Source: Candidatus Bipolaricaulota bacterium (GTDB taxonomy: Bacteria > Bipolaricaulota > Bipolaricaulia > UBA7950 > UBA9294). Taken from it: a stretch of DNA of 10,144 nt. The position numbers and the translations under genes were made by a program. The stretch lies in NCBI GenBank assembly GCA_021129875.1, contig JAJOKK010000193.1, positions 1-10,144 on the forward strand. Direction: 5' to 3'. This document shows positions 5,521 to 10,144 of this stretch, piece after piece; position 1 is the stretch's first letter, and each line of letters opens with the position of its first letter. Under the pieces are notes generated by a model. The model had not been told where the DNA came from. It did not search any database and was given only the letters and a program-made list of their open reading frames with translations.

Positions 5521-7377
5521 CTATACGGGATGTCCTCTTCCCGGGTGAACATCCATAGGAAGTGTGTGTGCACGGCTGTATTCACTGATCGTATCTAGGA
5601 AGAGGGGGGCGTATTGCTCGGCCTTCACCCTCCCTACACCGCGTACCTGCAAGAAGGCATCCCGGGTGGACGGACGCCTCCGCGCCATATCACGGAGGGC
5701 GGCGTCGCTGAACACGATATAGGCGGGAAGGTTCTTGCGTGAAGCAAGGTTCTTGCGCAGACCGCGCAGCGTCTCGAACAGTCCGCGGTCGACTCCCTCC
5801 CACGCATCGATCGCCCCTTTGGATACGGCGATCGACTTCTTCGCCGGGCTGAGCAACGCTGGCCTTTCTTCACCGCGCAGCACGCGCCATCCCTTTTCGG
5901 TGACGCACAACACGCTGTACTCTCCCTCCCTTTTCAGCGCACCCTGGCCGGCGAGCTGTTCGATCCAACCACGGGTGGTATTCTTCGTGAAATCAGCAAG
6001 TAGGCCGTAGGTAGAAAGCGCATCGTGTTGACGGGCGAGGATTCGCCGGTCGCGGGAGCCGGTTAACACTGCAGCTGTGTAGTCGGCGCCGAACCGTTCG
6101 CCCAGTCGGATTACACAGGAGAGGATCTTCTGTGCGACTTCCAGGGACCCGTCCATGGAATCGATCTCTTCAAGACAGACATCGCATGCATTGCAGCTCT
6201 CTCCGGTCAGATCCTGACCAAAATAGACGATCAGCCCCCGATGCCGGCAGGCAAGACCGGTGCAATAATTGTACATGTCGTTCAGCTTGGATAGGGCTAT
6301 CTCCCGTGCCTTTACGGATTCTCCGTTTTGCAGAATACTGCTCCATATTCCGTAGTCCGCTCCCGAATAGAACAGGCAGCACTCGGCTTCCAACCCGTCA
6401 CGCCCGGCCCGTCCGCTCTCCTGCTGGTAGTGTTCGATCGATTTGGGCATGCCTGTGTGGATTACAGCGCGCACGTTCGACTTATCGATCCCCATCCCGA
6501 ATGCAACTGTGGCAACGATGATGTCGACCTCTTCCGCGATGAACGCATCCTGGTTCCTCTTGCGCTCCTCAGGGGACATCCCCGCATGGTATGGGGCGAC
6601 CCGATAGCCGCGCTGCGACAGCTTTACGCACAATTGATCCACATCGGCCCGCCGGATGGAGTAGACGATCGCCGATTCGTTCCGATGGCGATCGAGCACG
6701 GCACAGACTTGTTCTACAGCGTTGCTGCGCCTGCGCACCCTGTACACAAGGTTTGGGCGATCGAACGAGCCGATGAGCATCTCGGGATTAGCAAGATGCA
6801 GCTGGTGCGCGATGTCGTGGCGCACCTGTTCGGTCGCTGTGGCGGTGTACGCATGCACCGCCACGTTTGGGAACTCCGTCTTCAACCGTCCGAGCCGCCG
6901 GTATTCCGGTCGGAAGTCATGTCCCCACATGCTGACGCAGTGCGCCTCATCAACGGCGATCAGCGAGAGCGGAACCCGATGAAGAAAGCGGATGAACCCG
7001 TCCGAGATAAGCCGCTCGGGTGCCACGTAGAGAAGTTTCAGCTCTCGATCGATGATCTGCTCGATAACAGTCTCCCGTTCGAGCGGGGATTGGCTGCTGT
7101 CGATACGCGCCGCAGCTATTCCGCATTCGGTCAACGAGTCGATCTGGTCCTTCATCAGGGAGATCAGCGGCGAGACAACGACTGCCATCCCGGGCATTGC
7201 CACTGCCGGGGCCTGGAAGCAGAGCGACTTGCCTCCCCCTGTCGGAAGGATGACGATCGAGTCGCGGCCGTGCAGCACGCACTCCATCGCGCGCTCCTGC
7301 ATCGGCAGCAAGGTATCGTATCCCCAATATCTCTTCACCTCGCCCTGAACGTTCTGCAATGTCGCTCGTTCGATCAT
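5521..7377 (-). CDS. recQ: ATP-dependent DNA helicase RecQ
   Basis: A 618-residue 3'-5' superfamily 2 DNA helicase acting in recombination and fork repair, close to the 609 residues of the E. coli protein. It has Walker A TGGGKS (46-51), the DEAH box with the RecQ aromatic-rich loop (DEAHCVSMWGHDFRPEYRRLG, from 143) and motif VI QESGRAGRDG (319-328). The RQC zinc site is built from C377, C395, C398 and C401. A winged helix follows, then a C-terminal HRDC domain (about 525-603), so the full domain set is present. A TTG start at 7392 is possible, but ATG 7377 has AAGGGG just upstream and fits the family N-terminus (GYDTLLPMQERAM from residue 19). It is last of a four-gene minus-strand run, 47 nt after the SagB-type gene, and is probably co-transcribed with it. 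Confidence 0.95.
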   Translation of the reverse strand: MIERATLQNVQGEVKRYWGYDTLLPMQERAMECVLHGRDSIVILPTGGGKSLCFQAPAVAMPGMAVVVSPLISLMKDQIDSLTECGIAAARIDSSQSPLERETVIEQIIDRELKLLYVAPERLISDGFIRFLHRVPLSLIAVDEAHCVSMWGHDFRPEYRRLGRLKTEFPNVAVHAYTATATEQVRHDIAHQLHLANPEMLIGSFDRPNLVYRVRRRSNAVEQVCAVLDRHRNESAIVYSIRRADVDQLCVKLSQRGYRVAPYHAGMSPEERKRNQDAFIAEEVDIIVATVAFGMGIDKSNVRAVIHTGMPKSIEHYQQESGRAGRDGLEAECCLFYSGADYGIWSSILQNGESVKAREIALSKLNDMYNYCTGLACRHRGLIVYFGQDLTGESCNACDVCLEEIDSMDGSLEVAQKILSCVIRLGERFGADYTAAVLTGSRDRRILARQHDALSTYGLLADFTKNTTRGWIEQLAGQGALKREGEYSVLCVTEKGWRVLRGEERPALLSPAKKSIAVSKGAIDAWEGVDRGLFETLRGLRKNLASRKNLPAYIVFSDAALRDMARRRPSTRDAFLQVRGVGRVKAEQYAPLFLDTISEYSRAHTLPMDVHPGRGHPV

Positions 7378-7424
7378 CGACCCCTTATTCAACCCCCCAA
7401 GACTTGCCCACCCGTTTTGCGATC

Positions 7425-8180
7425 CTAAACCGATTTCTGCTTTCCGACCGTCGCCATATAGATGACGAACCGATCGCTCTTAGTCAGCCCCAAAAGTTCG
7501 TTCATCGCCTGATCTGAGAATGCTCCGATCGCGCACGCCCCCGCACTGATCGCCTCAGCGGCCAGATACAGGTTCTGACAGACGTGCCCGGCATCCAAAT
7601 GAAGGTATCGATATCCCCTCTCTCCGTAGCGCCATGCCATGCGATAGGTGTCGGCGATCCAGATGAACGTAGCGGCGCTCGTCGCTACGAACGGCTGGTT
7701 GAGGCAGGCTGCGGTGATCCGCGCCGTGATATCCGGCTCGGCAACGAGCTTAACCAGCCGGTGTTCGCTCGCCGGAAACCAGTAGAGCCCGGGCTCCAGC
7801 CCGGAGACCCTGTTGACGAGAATGGCCGTCTCCAGTGGATGACGCGCCCCGGCCGAGGGGACGGTGCGGAGCGTCGCCCGCCCCGGGACGAGCTTCTTGA
7901 TCCCTTGAGTACACCAGAGAAGGTGCGACAGCTCCTCAAGGCTCAACGGAGTGGAGGAATACTCACGACGGCTCCTGCGGACGTCGATCACCTGTCGCAG
8001 CGGGATGCCGCCGAGCTTGATCTCCTCCGGCGCCGGGAGATCGATCGTCCCTACCTGTTCCAATGGAGCAGGGATCTCAAGCGGCGGTTGCGCCAGCCCC
8101 TTCTTCTGATCCGACTGGGAGAGATGACGGTATTCCGTCTTCTCCATGAACATCTTGCCGATCGACTCACCCATCTTCAT
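7425..8180 (-). CDS. SagB-type nitroreductase/dehydrogenase
   Basis: A 251-residue FMN-dependent nitroreductase-fold protein of the SagB/ThcOx branch. The typical segments are in order: RRSRREYSSTPLSLEELSHLLW (about 69-90), the TVPSAGARHPLE motif (about 106-117), LEPGLYWFPASEHRL, and YRYLHLDAGHVCQNLYLAAEA, followed by CAIGAF and VIYMATVGK at the C-terminus. In thiazole/oxazole peptide clusters SagB oxidises azolines to azoles, but stand-alone copies are common and their substrates are mostly unknown. No cyclodehydratase or precursor peptide gene lies in the window, so I do not assign peptide maturation. AAGGAGG lies 3 nt before ATG 8180 and 9 nt before ATG 8174; either may be the true start (MKMGES or MGES). 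It sits 49 nt after the HAD gene and 47 nt before recQ, suggesting one transcript. Confidence 0.85.
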   Translation of the reverse strand: MKMGESIGKMFMEKTEYRHLSQSDQKKGLAQPPLEIPAPLEQVGTIDLPAPEEIKLGGIPLRQVIDVRRSRREYSSTPLSLEELSHLLWCTQGIKKLVPGRATLRTVPSAGARHPLETAILVNRVSGLEPGLYWFPASEHRLVKLVAEPDITARITAACLNQPFVATSAATFIWIADTYRMAWRYGERGYRYLHLDAGHVCQNLYLAAEAISAGACAIGAFSDQAMNELLGLTKSDRFVIYMATVGKQKSV

Positions 8181-8229
8181 CGTCCTCCTTGGTTGTTTGC
8201 TCTTTTCTATGCCGTCCGTCTGCTACCGT

Positions 8230-8904
8230 TTAGCATCCGCGGTCCGTCTCGACCTTGGCCATGAGATCCTCAAATGTCGTATCGCACAGTGAAGAAAGGA
8301 CTAGATCTGCGTGATCAAATGAGAGGGTTCGTGTCAACTCGTTCGGGACCGCAATGCAGAAGAGCCCGGCTGCTTTTGCCGCCGTCACCCCGTGCGGCGA
8401 GTCCTCCAGGGCGAACGCCACCTCGCTCGGTTGCAGTCCCAATGCATCCAGTACAGCCACATACAGATCCGCAGCCGGCTTTGTGTATTCCACATCGTCG
8501 GAGCAGCGGATGCAATCGAACCGACCCTCCAACCCGAAGCGGGCCAGGTGCCCGCATACCCAATCCCGCGTTGAACTCGATGCCACGGCGAGCTTCAATC
8601 CTTGACGTTTTGCGCCGTCGAGAAGATCCACAACCCCGGGCAGGACAGATTCGGCCGCGATCAGTTTAAGCGCATGCGCCAGCTGCTCCTGGTTCAACCT
8701 TTCCAGATCTACCGGTCGCTTCAGGAGCTTCTCCAGCAGTTCGCACGGGCTGAACGTCTCCGGCGCACGCCCGATGTAATCCGCCCAGGCATCGAGCGTC
8801 AGCTCGCACCTGTGCCGCCTGAAGATCTCCTGCCACGCACGGAAGCACGGAACTTCGGTATCCAGGATCAGACCGTCAAAATCGAAAATCACCGCTTTAA
8901 TCAT
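8230..8904 (-). CDS. HAD-superfamily phosphatase / beta-phosphoglucomutase-like
   Basis: A 224-residue cytoplasmic HAD hydrolase of subfamily IA with an alpha-helical cap. Motif I is FDFDGLILDTE with nucleophile D8 and acid/base D10. Motif II is VASSST (S109 or S110), motif III is K142 in YTKPAADLY, and motif IV is ALEDS (E167-D168) for magnesium. The cap domain spans about 15-90. The pattern DFDGLILDTE and the K-P after motif III are typical of beta-phosphoglucomutase, phosphoglycolate phosphatase and sugar-phosphatase relatives; the substrate cannot be told from sequence. ATG 8904 begins MIKAVIFD right at motif I, so the start is firm, with purine-rich AAGGGG/AGGGG upstream. It lies 125 nt after the acetyltransferase and 49 nt before the SagB-type gene, with no clear promoter or terminator seen between. 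Confidence 0.9.
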   Translation of the reverse strand: MIKAVIFDFDGLILDTEVPCFRAWQEIFRRHRCELTLDAWADYIGRAPETFSPCELLEKLLKRPVDLERLNQEQLAHALKLIAAESVLPGVVDLLDGAKRQGLKLAVASSSTRDWVCGHLARFGLEGRFDCIRCSDDVEYTKPAADLYVAVLDALGLQPSEVAFALEDSPHGVTAAKAAGLFCIAVPNELTRTLSFDHADLVLSSLCDTTFEDLMAKVETDRGC

Positions 8905-9029
8905 TCCCCTCTTTTCCCCTTAGAATGCCGTCCGTTCCCGCCCGCGTGACATGCTGGGTGATGATACCCGAAAGACCAGCCTAAAATCGGCCGTGATCTC
9001 CCCGGCAAGGGATGCACAGGAAGTCTTTG

Positions 9030-9587
9030 TCACTCTGGAAGCGCGGGACCATCGTCCTTCCACTCTGATTTTAGGATCCCCATGATCAAGGTGTCATGGT
9101 ACCGCCCGTTCCGAAAATAGGATTCGCGCATCGTCCCCTCGTGTACGAACCCGGCCTTCTCGTAAGCGCGCCGCGCCCGCATGTTGTGCGAGTAGACCTC
9201 GAGAGAGATGCGATGTAGGTTGAGTTCAGTAAACCCGAATCGAAGGAGCAGCCTTGCCGCTTCCGGGGCGTAGCCGCACCCCCAGCGCTCACTCTCCCCG
9301 ATCAGGATCCCGAAGACGGCTCGGCGGTTGCCGCGATCGATCTCATTGAACCCGCAGTTGCCGATATGTCGATCGCCATCTTTTAGGACGAGCGCCAGGG
9401 AAAGCTCATTCTCGCTCTTGTACCGGCTGGCGAGCCACTCCCGTTCGAGTGTTCGGCTCATCGGGAAGCGCCGGCCCAGGGTAAAGAGAATCTCGGGATC
9501 ATTGATCCAGCGCAGGCAGCGATCGAGGTCCGCTTCCGCGAGCGGTCGTAAGTAGATCCGCTCGCCGATCAAAAATGGGTTTTCCAT
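9030..9587 (-). CDS. GNAT N-acetyltransferase, RimJ/RimL-like
   Basis: A 185-residue GNAT-fold acetyltransferase that would transfer acetyl from acetyl-CoA to an amine. It opens with GERIYLRPLAEADLD, typical of the RimJ/RimL branch (Acetyltransf_3). The acetyl-CoA loop of motif A is ERWGCGYAPEA (R101, G103, G105). Motif B follows as LNLHRISLEVYSHNMRARRAYEKAGF, then GTMRESYFRNGRYHDTLIMG. Branch members acetylate ribosomal protein N-termini, antibiotics or small metabolites; the substrate here is unknown. An upstream in-frame start exists at 9632, but ATG 9587 has AAAAAGGAG 7 nt before it and fits the family N-terminus, so it is chosen. It is the first gene of the run that continues to recQ. 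No clear promoter was found in the repeat-bearing DNA upstream. Confidence 0.9.
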   Translation of the reverse strand: MENPFLIGERIYLRPLAEADLDRCLRWINDPEILFTLGRRFPMSRTLEREWLASRYKSENELSLALVLKDGDRHIGNCGFNEIDRGNRRAVFGILIGESERWGCGYAPEAARLLLRFGFTELNLHRISLEVYSHNMRARRAYEKAGFVHEGTMRESYFRNGRYHDTLIMGILKSEWKDDGPALPE

Positions 9588-9710
9588 CCTTATCTCCTTT
9601 TTGTGTAGAACGGCTTGACTGCTTGTGACCATTAAAGCTAAAGCCGCCGTCAGCGAATTGGCGTGTCGTTTGTGCGGGCCATATGTGCTATGCCCGGAAT
9701 AACCACAGCA

Positions 9711-9814
9711 ACGTCGGGTACAGAACCCGACGCTGCATCTATCTTTCGGTAGCGGCGTACCTTGAGTGCGCCGTTCTCTCTGAATCGAGAACGCATTCCA
9801 TCAAGCTGCAACAT
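9711..9814 (-). repeat. Dispersed repeat, copy 2 (long form, inverted)
   Basis: This 104-nt segment, read on the minus strand, matches 5205-5288. The identical 27-nt core is 9773-9799. It carries three hairpins in a row: GTTCTC-8 nt-GAGAAC (9773-9792), GGCGCAC/GTACGCC with one mismatch (about 9754-9772), and a perfect GTCGGGT-5 nt-ACCCGAC (9713-9731). The middle hairpin is the 21-nt module missing from copy 1. This points to a structured, mobile or REP-like intergenic element. Confidence 0.75.
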
Positions 9815-9858
9815 AAGGATCAACTCCGCTTCGGCCTGTAAGGTTTTGCCGTTCAATG

Positions 9859-9888
9859 CCCCGCAGCTTATTGCGGGGTTCTTTCCTT
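9859..9888 (+). terminator. Terminator-like hairpin with T-rich tail
   Basis: CCCCGCA (9859-9865) and TGCGGGG (9872-9878) form a perfect 7-bp stem around a 6-nt loop, followed by TTCTTTCCTT. This is a plausible intrinsic terminator on the plus strand, yet no plus-strand gene precedes it. It may be part of the repeat element about 45 nt away, or it may insulate what follows. Confidence 0.45.
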
Positions 9889-9939
9889 ACAGAACAGCGC
9901 GAAAGTTCACCGCCGGCGGCGCGTCTTTCCGCTATTCTA

Positions 9940-10096
9940 GTGCCCCTTCCCCTCCCCGGGCAAGCCGTGATCTTGCTCTTCTTAGCGAGTTGGCGGGTTT
10001 AAGCAAGGTTTACTGCGGCAATGGGTGGCGGCGTGCGTCCACCGAGAAGCTTCAGACCCCCCTCCCTTTGCCCTCCCGTCAAGGGGCGGGGGGAAC
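9940..10096 (+). ncRNA. Candidate structured RNA (unassigned)
   Basis: The 157-nt segment can close on itself: GTGCCCCTTCCCCT (9940-9953) pairs with AGGGGCGGGGGGAAC (10082-10096), broken by two mismatches and two G-U pairs. Inside are GCAAG/CTTGC (9960-9964 with 9972-9976 region), a 10-bp stem GGGTTTAAGC/GCTTCAGACCC with one bulge (9995-10004 with 10049-10059), and GGTGG/CCACC (10024-10028 with 10039-10043). A TATTCT box sits at 9933-9938 but has no good -35. A stem-bubble-stem shape of this size recalls 6S RNA, but I cannot identify a family; it could also be an untranslated leader of the next gene. The right arm can alternatively form a local hairpin (10057-10093). Confidence 0.35.
10057..10093. 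repeat. GC-rich 14-position hairpin
   Basis: CCCCCCTCCCTTTG (10057-10070) and CAAGGGGCGGGGGG (10080-10093) pair at 13 of 14 positions (one G-U, one mismatch) around a 9-nt loop. No T-run follows on either strand. It competes with the longer-range closing stem proposed for 9940-10096. Confidence 0.6.
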
Positions 10097-10102
10097 AATC
10101 TG

Positions 10103-10111
10103 TGCTATCAT
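10103..10111 (+). promoter_or_regulatory. Extended -10 element before the last reading frame
   Basis: TGC-TATCAT is an extended -10 box (TATCAT at 10106-10111). No -35 is visible at the usual distance, where the DNA is the G-rich hairpin arm. Six bases separate it from ATG 10118, so any transcript from it would be leaderless. Confidence 0.4.
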
Positions 10112-10117
10112 TGCGCT

Positions 10118-10144
10118 ATGGACCGCAAACGGATCAAACGTGCC
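10118..10144 (+). CDS. Start of a possible plus-strand gene (cut by window edge)
   Basis: ATG 10118 opens MDRKRIKRA and runs off the window. There is no Shine-Dalgarno site, but an extended -10 box ends 6 nt before the ATG, which would suit a leaderless message. Nine residues are too few to identify a product. An I/V-KRA opening occurs in PurH among others, but that is only a guess. Confidence 0.4.

Larger units (their letters stand above)
9588..10117. other. Gene-poor region upstream of the acetyltransferase
   Basis: No protein gene is supported in these 530 bases. One frame of 68 codons on the minus strand (9650-9856) runs through the dispersed repeat and lacks a ribosome site, so I treat it as non-coding. 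The region contains the repeat copy at 9711-9814, a terminator-like hairpin at 9859-9888, the 10-bp palindrome CCGCCGGCGG (9910-9919), a candidate structured RNA (about 9940-10096) and an extended -10 element (10103-10111). Confidence 0.6.

Noticed and set aside
6328..7428. 366-codon open frame on the plus strand
   Set aside because: It lies fully antisense to recQ, has no ribosome site and its translation has no recognisable domain; the minus-strand frame carries every RecQ motif.
7584..8264. 226-codon open frame on the plus strand
   Set aside because: Antisense shadow of the SagB-type gene, rich in Arg/Gly/Pro as expected from reverse reading of GC-rich codons.
9650..9856. 68-codon minus-strand frame, similar over about 20 residues to a frame at 5085-5294
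   Set aside because: The similarity is explained by the shared DNA repeat; the two copies also differ by a 1-nt indel after the core, and neither has a ribosome site.
9940..10117. ZTP (pfl) riboswitch upstream of a possible purH start
   Set aside because: The conserved core expected near the 3' end (CCGCCUGGGCA-type) is not present, and the purH idea rests on only nine residues.
1..10144. CRISPR array or toxin-antitoxin pair
   Set aside because: No regularly spaced direct repeats were seen, and the small open frames in the intergenic regions lack ribosome sites and paired arrangement.

Overview
The window looks like chromosome from a diderm (outer-membrane) bacterium. A LolA-like periplasmic protein, a large RND exporter and a signal-peptide protein are encoded together, which only makes sense with a periplasm. 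Base composition is moderately GC-rich by eye (not counted) and Shine-Dalgarno sites are strong (AAGGAGG type). I cannot assign a phylum from the sequence.

Layout. Positions 1-500 hold the last 39 codons of an unidentified plus-strand gene and a decayed IS1595-family transposase. Positions 625-4810 are a four-gene minus-strand operon: a GbsR/MarR-type repressor, a small exported protein of unknown function, a 12-helix RND/MMPL exporter (COG1033 type) and a LolA-like lipoprotein-sorting protein. It is read from a sigma70-type promoter at 4837-4865 whose -35 box lies inside a perfect 7-2-7 palindrome, the obvious candidate autoregulatory operator. The junctions are tight (1-nt gap, 4-nt overlap, 46-nt gap), so the four proteins probably act together in exporting a hydrophobic or envelope substrate that the regulator senses.

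Positions 4873-5400 are a gene-poor stretch with a perfect 13-bp inverted repeat and one copy of a dispersed repeat. A plus-strand tRNA-Ala(UGC) with a good promoter follows at 5401-5474. Positions 5521-9587 are four minus-strand genes in the order of transcription GNAT acetyltransferase, HAD phosphatase, SagB-type nitroreductase and RecQ helicase, with gaps of 125, 49 and 47 nt. RecQ converges on the tRNA.

Positions 9588-10117 are a second gene-poor stretch. It carries the other, inverted copy of the dispersed repeat, a terminator-like hairpin, and a segment (about 9940-10096) that can fold into a closed, multi-stem RNA. The last bases start a plus-strand reading frame that may be leaderless.

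The points most worth a second look are the repressor/secreted-protein/RND/LolA cassette with its operator, the modular repeat whose two copies differ by one exact 21-nt hairpin, and the possible structured RNA near the right edge.
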